A stretch of DNA of 41,370 nt from Streptomyces sp. LUP30. Lineage in GTDB: Bacteria; Actinomycetota; Actinomycetes; Streptomycetales; Streptomycetaceae. The stretch is taken from the NCBI RefSeq assembly GCF_001746365.1, contig NZ_MJAJ01000003.1, forward strand, positions 314,625-355,994. The letters run 5' to 3'. The position numbers were made by a program, and so were the translations under genes. The notes under the pieces were generated by a model. It searched no databases. It saw nothing but the letters and a program-made list of their open reading frames with translations, and was not told where the DNA came from. Positions 8,719 through 16,029 of the stretch are shown one piece after another; the stretch's first letter is position 1, and each line of letters opens with the position of its first letter.

Positions 8719-8876
8719 GGTGCATATCTGCTCCGTATCACCTCAACTGAGGGCGAAATCAATGAATCTGACGATTCCTCAATTGTGGCGGATTGGGTGG
8801 GCGAACAGGCGACGCGGCTGGGCCCCGCCCGGTGCGGTGTTCCACGCAGCCCGCGTTGTCCGCTCCGCCGGACGCC

Positions 8877-10250
8877 TCAACGTCGCCAAGGCCCCGTCAC
8901 CGCGAACGTCGTACCGGGGGTGTAGCAGTTGACGTACATCGTCTCGCCGTCAGGAGAGAAGGTGACGCCCGCGAACTCACCCCACTCGGGGGCTTCAGGT
9001 GTTCCGATGTTCTGGCGCCCTCGTGCCATGGCGTACACCTCGCCGGACCTGGTCACGCCGAATACGTGCTGGGCGCCGTTGCCGTCCTCGCAGACCATCA
9101 GGCCTCCGCTCGGGGCGAGGCAGATGTTGTCGGGAGACTCTCCAGGGAGCTGCACGTCCGTGTCCGGGCCGAAGACGACGACGAGCGTGAGGCGACGGCG
9201 CTGCGGGTCGTAGCGCCAGATCTGGCCGAAGTGATCGGCTGCCGATCCGTCGGAACCGCGTGCGAACGATGAGACGAAATACACACAACTCCCGCCCCAG
9301 TAACAGCCTTCCAGCTTCTGGGCGTGGGTAATGCCCTTGGGGCCGAAGTCCTGCAGACGGACCGGCGTTTCTGCGGCAAACGGGTCCGGCACGTCCACCC
9401 ACTCGATGCCGTCGAAGACGGCGCCGGTGGTCTGGATGGAGGACAGATCCGCCACGCCGGGGACGCGCATCGCCTGCAGCCGGCCGCCTGCGCGGAGAGA
9501 TCCTACCCCGCCCAGCGGTTTCTCCGGGAGGAAGCGGTAGAACAGGCCGAACGGATTGAGAAACGCGTCCTCTGTTTCGTAAACGATTCCGCGGTGCGGA
9601 TCGACGGCGATCGCCTCGTGCTGGAAACGGCCCATGGCGGTCAGCGGGACGGCCCCGGTGCGGCGCGGGTCGGACGGGTCGACCTCGAAGATGAAACCGT
9701 GATCCTTTGCATAACCGTTTGTGCCTGCCTTGTCCTCGGTCTCCTCGCAGGTCAGCCAGGTGAGCCAGGGGGTGGGCCCACCCGCGCAGTTGACGGCCGT
9801 GCCGGCGATGGCAACCCGCTCTGAGAGCACCTTGTTCCGGGAGTCCAGCGTCAGGGCCGTGCAGCCGCCCTTGCCGGCCGGGTCGTAGGTCAGGCCCTCG
9901 ACTGTGGGAACGGGGTGCGCAGCGGTGGGGCGGTTCTCGTGGTTGCGCACCAGGTGGACCCGACCGTCGCGAGCGGGCAGGGCCGTCATGCCGTCATGGT
10001 TCGAGGGCACCAGGCCCTCACCGGAGCGCAGGGGGTCACCCTCGCGGGACAACACTCGGTAGCGGAAGCCCTTGGGGAGGTCGAGCAAGCCGTTCGGGTC
10101 GGGCACGAGAGGGCCGTAGCCTTCGTGGCCGAGATCCTGCGCGGACGCGGTCCCCGCGAAGAGGTCGGAGAGAGCGCCGGTGAACGCGATGCCCACTCCC
10201 ACTCCCAGGGCGCCGCTGCCGGCGAGGATCTGACGTCGTGTCGCGGACAT
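8877..10250 (-). CDS. PhoX-like (DUF839) phosphatase, Tat-exported
   Basis: The 457-residue protein has a Tat signal (SATRRQILAGSGALGVGVG, then ASA-Q). The body is a DUF839 beta-propeller. Motifs I associate with the metal cluster of PhoX are present: NHD (84-86), RNHE (102-105), TWLTCEE with Cys168 and the glutamates 169-170, and GRFQHEAIAVDP...VYETED. PhoX enzymes are calcium/iron phosphomonoesterases that recover phosphate from extracellular organophosphates. The length fits the shorter actinobacterial PhoX-like group. GGAAGG lies before the ATG. I looked for a PhoP direct repeat (GTTCACC-like) in the 145 bases upstream and saw none convincing, so phosphate control is not supported by the sequence. 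Some members of this family are not phosphatases. Confidence 0.85.
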   Translation of the reverse strand: MSATRRQILAGSGALGVGVGIAFTGALSDLFAGTASAQDLGHEGYGPLVPDPNGLLDLPKGFRYRVLSREGDPLRSGEGLVPSNHDGMTALPARDGRVHLVRNHENRPTAAHPVPTVEGLTYDPAGKGGCTALTLDSRNKVLSERVAIAGTAVNCAGGPTPWLTWLTCEETEDKAGTNGYAKDHGFIFEVDPSDPRRTGAVPLTAMGRFQHEAIAVDPHRGIVYETEDAFLNPFGLFYRFLPEKPLGGVGSLRAGGRLQAMRVPGVADLSSIQTTGAVFDGIEWVDVPDPFAAETPVRLQDFGPKGITHAQKLEGCYWGGSCVYFVSSFARGSDGSAADHFGQIWRYDPQRRRLTLVVVFGPDTDVQLPGESPDNICLAPSGGLMVCEDGNGAQHVFGVTRSGEVYAMARGRQNIGTPEAPEWGEFAGVTFSPDGETMYVNCYTPGTTFAVTGPWRR

Positions 10251-10757
10251 GGGAAAACCTTCCTGCTGGCGGACAGGAACTGTGATCCCGCTGTGTCTAT
10301 CACCCGGGGTGCGCCCCGGGAACCGTGCCTGTCGCCCGTGTCACGGGCTCGACAACCTTCGGCGGAGCCGGGCCGAGGAGAGGGCGAGGCTGGAATGGAA
10401 GCTGCGGAAGGCACGGAGAGGATGGACGTGGCCGTAGAGGCGATGGAGGTTGTGGAGGTGGTGGAGACGGCAAAGGACGGGGTCGGCGACGGATTCGGGG
10501 GCCAGTGCTGCAGACGCAGTTGCGTAAGCGGTGCCTATGCCTTCTCCGGCGGGTGTTGCGGAAGCGGTTGCCAAGCGCTGTCCCGTCGCTTTTGCGGAAG
10601 CGGTTTCTGCTGCTCCTCCGCCGCCTCTTGCGATACCGGTTGCTGCAACTTCGCCGCAGGCTGGTGAGAGACCGCCTCCTTCGCCCCCTCCGAACGCCCC
10701 TTGCGAAACCGCCGCTCCCCCCGCGCGCGCCCCTTCCAGTAACTCTTGCGCTAGCGC
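10251..10757. other. 507-base low-complexity gap between the PhoX-like and SPFH genes
   Basis: The gap has a 7-bp inverted repeat at 10303-10320 (CCCGGGG / CCCCGGG). From about 10500 it carries imperfect repeats around TTGCGGAAGCGGTT (10558 and 10590 and weaker copies nearby). Both strands stay open for long stretches: plus gives the Cys-rich ORF listed below, minus gives an Ala/Thr-rich frame directly after the SPFH stop. Third-position GC is lower than in neighbouring genes, so the repeats alone may explain both frames. Confidence 0.5.
10395..10667 (+). CDS. Putative small cysteine-rich protein (uncertain gene)
   Basis: ATG at 10395 has GAGG five bases upstream and opens 90 codons. Residues 1-37 have no cysteine and are acidic and Val-rich (MDVAVEAMEVVEVVETAKDG). 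The remainder holds 12 cysteines in 53 residues, many paired (CC) or in SGGCCGSGC-type runs, and ends FAAGW. It is divergent from the PhoX-like gene and converges on the SPFH gene. A leader-plus-core layout like this recalls ribosomal peptide precursors or metal-binding peptides, but no modifying enzyme adjoins it. Against it: the region is built from GCGGAAGCGGTTGC-like repeats, GC at third positions is only about 73 percent, and the opposite strand is open as well. I consider it unproven. Confidence 0.3.
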   Translation: MEAAEGTERMDVAVEAMEVVEVVETAKDGVGDGFGGQCCRRSCVSGAYAFSGGCCGSGCQALSRRFCGSGFCCSSAASCDTGCCNFAAGW

Positions 10758-11960
10758 TTACTGCCCCGCTGCCCCTTCGGCCCCTAGATCCGCGACCGGC
10801 ACTTGCTGCACCGGCGCGCCTCCCGGCCCCCGCTCCGCGCCTGCTTCCGGCACTGGCCCGGGCGTTTGTTGCGGTACCGCTTCCTTCACCAGCCCCGGCA
10901 TCTGCGGCACCGCTTCCCCGACCAGCCCCGGCGGCTCTTGCGGAACCGCTTGCGCGGGCGGGGCCTGCTGCACCGCTTGCGCGGGCCGGGCCTGCTGCAC
11001 CGGCTGGGCCTGTTGCAGCCCTTCCGCGGGCTGGGCTTGCACTGCTTGCGGGGGCTGTACCGGCTGGGCCGGTTCGGCCTGCTGCACCGATGGCACTTGT
11101 TGGCTCGGCTGGCCTTGCTGCATCGATTGCGCGGGCTGTGCCTGTTGTATCGGCTGCGGCGGCTGCTGCATCGGTTGTGCGGGTTGCATCGGCTGCCCCG
11201 GTTGCTGGGCCTTTTCCAGGAATCGCAGGAGTTCCACCGGGAACGGCAGGACGAGCGTGGAGTTCTTCTCCGCGGCGACCGCCACCACTGTCTGGAGCAG
11301 GCGCAGCTGCAGGGCGGCCGGCTGTTCGGACATCTCCTTGGCCGCTTCTGCGAGTTTCTTGGAGGCCTGGAGTTCGGCGTCCGCGTTGATGATCCGGGCT
11401 CGCCGCTCCCGGTCGGCCTCGGCCTGGCGGGCCATCGAGCGCTTCATGGTGTCGGGCAGGGACACGTCCTTGATCTCGACGCGGTCGATCTGCACGCCCC
11501 AGCCGACGGCGGGGCTGTCGATCATCAGCTCCAGGCCTTCGTTGAGCTTCTCCCGGTTGGACAGCAGATCGTCCAGCTCGCTCTTGCCGATGATCGAGCG
11601 CAGGGACGTCTGGGCCATCTGCGAGACGGCGAAACGGTAGTCCTCGACGTTGATGATCGCGGCTGCGGCGTCCACCACCCGGAAGTACACGACGGCGTCG
11701 ACCCGCACGGTCACGTTGTCGCGGGTGATGCCCTCCTGGCCGGGGATGGGCATCGTCACGATCTGCAGGTTGACCTTGCGCAGCCGGTCCACGGCGGGGA
11801 TGACGAGGGTGAGCCCCGGTGCGCGGACGTCTCCGTGCAGCCGGCCGAGCCGCAGGACCACTCCGCGCTCGTACTGCTTGACGACCCGTGCGGCGGCGCC
11901 GAGGTACACGGCGGCTCCGGCGGCGACCGCCGCTGCCGCGCCCAGCAACTCCTGGAGCAT
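10758..11960 (-). CDS. SPFH/band 7 (slipin-like) membrane protein with Gln/Pro-rich tail
   Basis: ATG at 11960 is preceded by GAGGGGG six bases upstream. The 400-residue protein has an N-terminal membrane helix (LLGAAAAVAAGAAVYLGAAA), then an SPFH domain (residues about 25-200: QYERGVVLRLGRLHG, PGLTLVIPAVDRLRKVNLQ, GITRDNVTVRVDAVVYFRVVDAAAA, VSLPDTMKRSMARQAEADRERRARI) and a coiled coil to about 260. The tail, about 130 residues, is repeats of QPxQ/QQAxP. Slipins scaffold detergent-resistant membrane patches; many bacterial ones sit beside NfeD proteases, but none is here. The tail is unusually long for the family and its DNA is repetitive with less biased codons, so it probably expanded by slippage. 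A low-complexity gap follows the TAA stop. Confidence 0.9.
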   Translation of the reverse strand: MLQELLGAAAAVAAGAAVYLGAAARVVKQYERGVVLRLGRLHGDVRAPGLTLVIPAVDRLRKVNLQIVTMPIPGQEGITRDNVTVRVDAVVYFRVVDAAAAIINVEDYRFAVSQMAQTSLRSIIGKSELDDLLSNREKLNEGLELMIDSPAVGWGVQIDRVEIKDVSLPDTMKRSMARQAEADRERRARIINADAELQASKKLAEAAKEMSEQPAALQLRLLQTVVAVAAEKNSTLVLPFPVELLRFLEKAQQPGQPMQPAQPMQQPPQPIQQAQPAQSMQQGQPSQQVPSVQQAEPAQPVQPPQAVQAQPAEGLQQAQPVQQARPAQAVQQAPPAQAVPQEPPGLVGEAVPQMPGLVKEAVPQQTPGPVPEAGAERGPGGAPVQQVPVADLGAEGAAGQ

Positions 11961-12020
11961 GACGACCCCCTCGTACAGAGGTTCGTGACAGCCGTTTCTG
12001 TCTGCTTCTGCCAACGATAT

Positions 12021-12065
12021 GCCCGCTGTCCGGCCCGGGGCCACGCCCCGGGCCGGACAGCGGGC
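12021..12065. terminator. Perfect 21-bp stem-loop terminator after the SulP gene
   Basis: Arms 12021-12041 and 12045-12065 are exact reverse complements, with a three-base loop (CAC). It begins 32 bases past the SulP stop (minus strand) and precedes the SPFH start, so it should insulate the SPFH gene from the carbonic anhydrase/SulP transcript. Confidence 0.8.
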
Positions 12066-12096
12066 AGCACAGCAGGTTCTGCCGCTGTGGGCGGCG

Positions 12097-13617
12097 CTAC
12101 ACGGGTGAGACCGGTTGTGTGACCGTTACCGGCTCCGTGACCTTCACCGGCTCGGTGCCGACCGCGCTGTGTCGTTCGGCCCATGTCTCGAGGGCTGTAC
12201 GGCAGGCGTGGTCGAGGTGGTGCAGGCCGGAGAGGTCCACCTCGACCGGGCGGTCCTGGGGGAGGGCCTCCAGGCTGTCGAGGATCTTCGGCAGGCGCAG
12301 GAAGGTCGCGTTTCCCGTCAGATACGCCTGGACCGGGCCGGCCCCCTTGTCGACGATCGCCAGCTTGAGGTGGGAGGCCTCCCAGGCGGTCTTGACCACG
12401 GCCAGCGCCAGACCGATGAGGACGCCCTCGAACATGCTGACCGCGACGATCGACACGGCGGTGACGACGAGGATCAGTGCTTCGCCGCGGTGCTCGCGCC
12501 ACAGGCCCGCGACCGTCCGCACGGGCACGAGCTTGGTGCCCGCGTGCACGAGGATGCCGGCCAGCGCCGGGATGGGGATGTAGGCCAGCGCACTGGGCAG
12601 CAGGGCCGCGAAGAGCAGCAGCCACACGCCGTGCAGCACGCGGGACGCCTTCGTGCGAGCGCCCGCCTGCACGTTGGCGGCGCTGCGCACGATCACCGCG
12701 GTCATCGGCAGTGCGCCGAGGATCCCGCAGATCGTGTTGCCCGCGCCCTGCGCCATCAGTTCCTTGTCGTACTCGGTGCGTGGGCCGTCGTGCAGCCGGT
12801 CCACGGCCGCCGCGCTGAACAGCGACTCGGCGGACGCGATCAGGGTGAAGGCGATGATCGTGCCGAGCAGGCCGATGCTCGCCAGGTCTGCGAAGGCGCT
12901 GAGCGGCGGGGGCTGGAGGGAGCCCAGCAGGCCCTGGACCTCGACGGTGGCCACCGGCAGGTCCAGCAGCAGGGCGGCGAGCGTCGCCAGACCCACCGCG
13001 GCGAGCGGGCCCGGCACGGTGCGCACCTTCGCCGGCAACCGCTTCCACAACACCAGCACCGCGATGGTGCCGGCGCCGAGCAGGAGCGAGGCGGACGCGG
13101 CGGCGTCGCCGACGGCGTCCACGAGTGCCTCGGGCAGTCCGGCGATCTTCTCCACGCCGGACTCGGGAGCCTTGCCGCCGACCATCGAATACAGCTGCCC
13201 GGCGATCAGCACCAGGCCGATTCCGGCCAGCATGCCCTCGACGACCGAGACCGAGATGGCCCGGAAGTAGCGGCCCAGTTTCAGGGCGCCCATGGCGAGT
13301 TGCAGCACGCCCGTGGCGAGGACGATCACTCCGAGGGCGGGCAGGCCGAACTCCTGCACCGCCTCGTAGACCAGTACGGTCAGACCGGCGGCGGGACCGG
13401 ACACCTGCAGGGAGCTGCCCCGAAGGAGACCGGTGACGATGCCGCCGACGATGCCGGTGACGAGTCCGAGCTCGGCCGGCACGCCGGAGGCCACGGCCAC
13501 GCCCACGCACAGCGGGAGCGCGACCAGGAACACCACGAGGGAAGCGGCGAAGTCCTGCTTGAGGTAGGGGAACCGGGATATTCGACCGGAAGCGTCGTTG
13601 TTCATCGCGGCGCTCAC
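12097..13617 (-). CDS. SulP-family anion transporter with STAS domain
   Basis: The 506-residue protein has about 12 membrane segments and the SulP motifs LPLCVGVAVASGVPAELGLVTGIVGGIVTGLLRGSSLQVSGPAAGL near the N-terminus and AQGAGNTICGILGALPMTAVIVRSAANVQAGARTK later. A short STAS domain occupies about 415-485 (LTGNATFLRLPKILDSLEAL...VEVDLSGLHHLDHACRTALE). The start is the GTG at 13617, whose last bases overlap the stop of the carbonic anhydrase gene (GTGA). Members move sulfate, bicarbonate or other anions. Coupling to a beta-carbonic anhydrase points to bicarbonate, as in known SulP-carbonic anhydrase fusions, but that is inference from context. A perfect stem-loop lies just past the stop. 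Confidence 0.9.
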   Translation of the reverse strand: MSAAMNNDASGRISRFPYLKQDFAASLVVFLVALPLCVGVAVASGVPAELGLVTGIVGGIVTGLLRGSSLQVSGPAAGLTVLVYEAVQEFGLPALGVIVLATGVLQLAMGALKLGRYFRAISVSVVEGMLAGIGLVLIAGQLYSMVGGKAPESGVEKIAGLPEALVDAVGDAAASASLLLGAGTIAVLVLWKRLPAKVRTVPGPLAAVGLATLAALLLDLPVATVEVQGLLGSLQPPPLSAFADLASIGLLGTIIAFTLIASAESLFSAAAVDRLHDGPRTEYDKELMAQGAGNTICGILGALPMTAVIVRSAANVQAGARTKASRVLHGVWLLLFAALLPSALAYIPIPALAGILVHAGTKLVPVRTVAGLWREHRGEALILVVTAVSIVAVSMFEGVLIGLALAVVKTAWEASHLKLAIVDKGAGPVQAYLTGNATFLRLPKILDSLEALPQDRPVEVDLSGLHHLDHACRTALETWAERHSAVGTEPVKVTEPVTVTQPVSPV

Positions 13618-14195
13618 AGGGCCTCGAAGGCGTCGGTGTCCACGTGGTGTTCGCGTACGGCACCGGTGTGCACCTCGTAGTACCAGCCGCGGACCCGGAT
13701 CCGGCCGTCGGCCAGCCGCTTCTCCACGCAGGGGTAGGAGCGCAGCCGCAGCAGCTGGGCGAGCACATGGTTCTGCACCGCCCGCATGACCGTCGGGTCG
13801 TCGGGGTCGGCGGCCCCCGGTTCGTCCGCGGCGTGCGCGAGCCAGTCGCGTACGGCGGGGACGCCGTCGAGGTCGTCGCCGCGCACCAGCGCGCCCACGG
13901 CGCCGCAGTGCGAGTGGCCGCAGACCACGATGTCGCGGACGCCGAGCACCTCCACGGCGTATTCGATGGTGGCCGCTTCGCCGGTGGGGCGGTCGGAGCC
14001 GTAGGGGGGCACGATGTTGCCGGCGGTGCGCAGTTCGAAGAGCTCGCCCGGGCGGGCGCCCGTGATCAGGGCCGGAACGACGCGCGAGTCGGAGCAGGTG
14101 ATGAACAGGACCTGCGGGGACTGGCCTTCGGCGAGTTTGGCGAACTCCTCAGGGCGCTGTCCGAACGTACGGGCGTTGTCGATGAGGGGCTGCAT
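13614..14195 (-). CDS. Beta-class carbonic anhydrase
   Basis: The 193-residue protein starts at ATG 14195; GGAGGAG lies about ten bases upstream. Zinc ligands and the Asp/Arg dyad are visible: CSDSR (34-38), and H94 and C97 in VVCGHSHCGAV. The enzyme interconverts CO2 and bicarbonate in the cytoplasm. The stop overlaps the GTG of the SulP gene, so the two proteins should be made together, giving a unit able to import an anion (probably bicarbonate) and equilibrate it with CO2. The frame stays open for 110 codons upstream of this start, but that stretch lacks the ribosome site and any family homology, and overlaps the small secreted protein gene in another frame. Confidence 0.92.
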   Translation of the reverse strand: MQPLIDNARTFGQRPEEFAKLAEGQSPQVLFITCSDSRVVPALITGARPGELFELRTAGNIVPPYGSDRPTGEAATIEYAVEVLGVRDIVVCGHSHCGAVGALVRGDDLDGVPAVRDWLAHAADEPGAADPDDPTVMRAVQNHVLAQLLRLRSYPCVEKRLADGRIRVRGWYYEVHTGAVREHHVDTDAFEAL

Positions 14196-14286
14196 GACGT
14201 GGTGACTCCTCCTGGCGCGCCGTGGGGGCGCGTCGGATGTGCAGGACACAGGACAGGTGGGGGAAGTGCTGTTCTGCTCTGCTCGC

Positions 14287-14700
14287 TCAGCAGCGGAAGA
14301 CCTGAAGTCCCGCCGGGGAGTGGGCCGTCGAGGATCTCGACGGGCGATGGTGACCGTCGCCGGGCCGGGCCGGCTGATGCGCGGCCGCCGGATCCAGTGA
14401 CCGCAGCGTGCGCTCGGGCTCCTGCGGGGTCGACGCGGCGGAGGCGCTCGTGGTGGCGCGGTTGCGGTCGCGGGTGCGCAGGGGGTCGGCGGGACCGCCG
14501 GAGCGGTCGCAGTCGCGGTGCGTGACGGTCTCTTCACGCATCGCCTTGCCGGAGGGCTTGATTCCGGGCTTGGTCTTGGCCTCGGCGTGACGCATCGTGT
14601 GCGCGTGTGCGAAGGAAGACGTGGGTGCGAAGAACGGGAGGGCGAGGAGCAGGGCGGCGAGGACCGAGATCACGGTCCGGGCCGTCGTACCACGGAACAT
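14287..14700 (-). CDS. Small secreted protein of unknown function
   Basis: The 137-residue product begins at an ATG with a strong ribosome site (GAGGAGGGAGG, five bases upstream). A signal peptide (TVISVLAALLLALPFFAPTSSFAHA) is followed by a hydrophilic, Arg/Pro/Ser-rich mature part with many histidines and two cysteines, one being the last residue. No domain is recognised. It is followed by the carbonic anhydrase gene 92 bases downstream on the same strand, so the elements upstream of it (14745-14802) may control the whole secreted protein/anhydrase/SulP group. The region from about 14300 to 14500 has weaker codon bias than the signal-peptide part. Confidence 0.65.
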   Translation of the reverse strand: MFRGTTARTVISVLAALLLALPFFAPTSSFAHAHTMRHAEAKTKPGIKPSGKAMREETVTHRDCDRSGGPADPLRTRDRNRATTSASAASTPQEPERTLRSLDPAAAHQPARPGDGHHRPSRSSTAHSPAGLQVFRC

Positions 14701-14733
14701 GCGCCTCCCTCCTCACGCTTCGCGTCTCTAGTC

Positions 14734-14763
14734 CAGACCAACGGCTGGTCAACGACTGGTCAA
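14734..14763 (-). promoter_or_regulatory. 11-base direct repeats TTGACCAG
   Basis: Read on the minus strand, TTGACCAG occurs twice at an exact 11-base period (plus-strand CTGGTCAA at 14745-14752 and 14756-14763), and a third diverged unit (GTTGGTCTGG) follows at the same spacing. An 11-base period is typical of OmpR/PhoB-type regulator sites; the units differ from the Streptomyces PHO consensus GTTCACC at two positions. It lies 34-63 bases upstream of the secreted protein start. Confidence 0.5.
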
Positions 14764-14770
14764 GAAACAC

Positions 14771-14802
14771 GTTAACCCTGCAACGTTGTTTGCAGGGTTA
14801 AC
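14771..14802. promoter_or_regulatory. Perfect 13-bp inverted repeat, probable operator
   Basis: Arms GTTAACCCTGCAA (14771-14783) and TTGCAGGGTTAAC (14790-14802) are exact reverse complements separated by CGTTGT. The site is AT-rich for this genome, has two-fold symmetry typical of a dimeric repressor site, and lies 71 bases upstream of the small secreted protein gene. A terminator for zapE is less likely, because a hairpin with a U-run already follows zapE. Confidence 0.6.
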
Positions 14803-14828
14803 TCCACGTTTCCAGATGAGGTGCGCCT

Positions 14829-14877
14829 CAAAAAAGAGGGATGGATGGCGGAAACCGGCTCTTGACCCGGCATCCAT
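14829..14877 (-). terminator. Probable intrinsic terminator of zapE
   Basis: On the minus strand ATGGATG (14877-14871) pairs with CATCCAT (14847-14841), and a run of six T follows at 14835-14830, beginning seven bases past the zapE stop. The stem is short with a 23-base loop, so the strength is uncertain. Confidence 0.45.
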
Positions 14878-14883
14878 GATCGC

Positions 14884-16029
14884 TTAATGGACCTCGACGA
14901 GCCGCCTGGCATCGCGGGCCAGCGCCGTGAGGCGGGAGATCGCGCGGAAGTACTTCTTGCGGTAACCGCCGTTCAGCATCTCCTCGCTGAACAGCCGGTC
15001 GAACGGGAGCCCCGACGCTAGGACCGGGACCTCGCGGTCGTAGAGCCGGTCGGCCAGGACCACCAGCCTGAGCGCCGTGGACTGGTCGGGCACCGGCCGC
15101 ACGTCCGTGAGGCACACCGCCCTCAAGCCGTCGGTCAGCGCGCCGTAACGGCTCGGGTGGACCTTGGCGAGGTGCTCCAGCAGATGCGGGAAGTCGTCGA
15201 GCGAGGCGCCCTCGGCCGCGTACGCCGCCTTGGTCACCTGCTCGTCGGAGAACGGCGCCGGCGCCTCGGGCAGGCCCCGGTGGCGGTAGTCCTCGCCGTC
15301 GATGCGCAGAGCGCGGAAGTGCGCCGACAGCCCCTGGATCTCGCGCAGGAAGTCAGCGGCCGCGAACCGGCCCTCGCCGAGCTTGCCGGGCAGCGTGTTG
15401 GAGGTGGCGGCGAGCGCGACGCCCGCCTCGACCAGCTTGCCGAGCAGCGTCGACACGAGAACGGTGTCTCCCGGATCGTCCAGCTCGAACTCGTCGATGC
15501 ACAGCAGACGGTGCCCGGACAGGGTGCGCACCGTCTGCTGGAAGCCCAGGGCGCCGACGAGGTTGGTCAGCTCGACGAACGTGCCGAACGCCTTGAGCGC
15601 GGGCTCGGCCGGGGTCGCGTGCCACAAGGACGCCAGGAGGTGCGTCTTGCCGACGCCGTAACCACCGTCCAGGTAGACCCCGCGCGGTCCGGCGGGCGTG
15701 CGGGGCGCCTTCGTCCGGCCGAAGCCGAAGAACCCCCGCCTGGCGGCGCCCGTCGCGTGCGCCCCGCCCAGTCCGGCCGCGAAGTTCTCCAGCACGCCGA
15801 CCGCCTCGGTCTGGCTGGGCTGGTTCGGGTCCGGGACGTAGGTGCTGAAACGGACCGAGTCGAAGCGCGGAGGCGGCACCATCTCGGCCACCAGCCGGTC
15901 CGCGGGGACATGCGGCTGACGGGTGCAGAGGGACACCGGAGCCGCGTCGGCTATCGGGCTGAGACCGGGGGCGGGGGAGGAGGACGACACGGTTCCCCAT
16001 GCTACGGGGCGTGCCAGACTGCCTGACAT
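14884..16029 (-). CDS. zapE: ZapE/AFG1-like ATPase
   Basis: The product is up to 381 residues. Walker A is GGYGVGKT (122-129) and Walker B is LLCIDEFELDDPGD. The following VALAATSNTLPGKLGEGRF and the C-terminal LFSEEMLNGGYRKKYFRAISRL fit the AFG1/ZapE family. In Proteobacteria ZapE acts on FtsZ rings; actinobacterial members are named by homology and their role is not established. The ATG at 16029 overlaps the start of the divergent RibD-like gene (both within CATG at 16027-16030) and has no ribosome site. A GTG at 15990 with GGGGAA just upstream is an attractive alternative and would remove 13 residues. A hairpin with a T-run lies just past the stop. Confidence 0.88.
   Translation of the reverse strand: MSGSLARPVAWGTVSSSSPAPGLSPIADAAPVSLCTRQPHVPADRLVAEMVPPPRFDSVRFSTYVPDPNQPSQTEAVGVLENFAAGLGGAHATGAARRGFFGFGRTKAPRTPAGPRGVYLDGGYGVGKTHLLASLWHATPAEPALKAFGTFVELTNLVGALGFQQTVRTLSGHRLLCIDEFELDDPGDTVLVSTLLGKLVEAGVALAATSNTLPGKLGEGRFAAADFLREIQGLSAHFRALRIDGEDYRHRGLPEAPAPFSDEQVTKAAYAAEGASLDDFPHLLEHLAKVHPSRYGALTDGLRAVCLTDVRPVPDQSTALRLVVLADRLYDREVPVLASGLPFDRLFSEEMLNGGYRKKYFRAISRLTALARDARRLVEVH

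Larger units (their letters stand above)
8523..8876. other. Intergenic region with two strong inverted repeats
   Basis: This gap separates the deacetylase start from the 3' end of the PhoX-like gene. It holds a perfect 24-base palindrome at 8628-8651 and a long hairpin at 8670-8718, described separately. The part from 8740 to 8790 is unusually AT-rich for this genome and could contain the deacetylase promoter or a small RNA, but no supported gene is present. Confidence 0.5.

Noticed and set aside
8764..8932. 56-codon plus-strand frame starting in the AT-rich part of the gap before the PhoX-like gene
   Set aside because: It runs antisense into the PhoX-like 3' end, lacks a ribosome site and has no recognisable sequence.
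12115..13680. 521-codon plus-strand frame opposite the SulP gene
   Set aside because: Its composition (His/Gln/Arg/Gly-rich) is the mirror of the SulP codons and no family is recognised.
13614..14537. Longer 307-residue carbonic anhydrase
   Set aside because: The extra N-terminal 114 residues are Arg/Pro-rich, lack a ribosome site and overlap the secreted protein gene in another frame.
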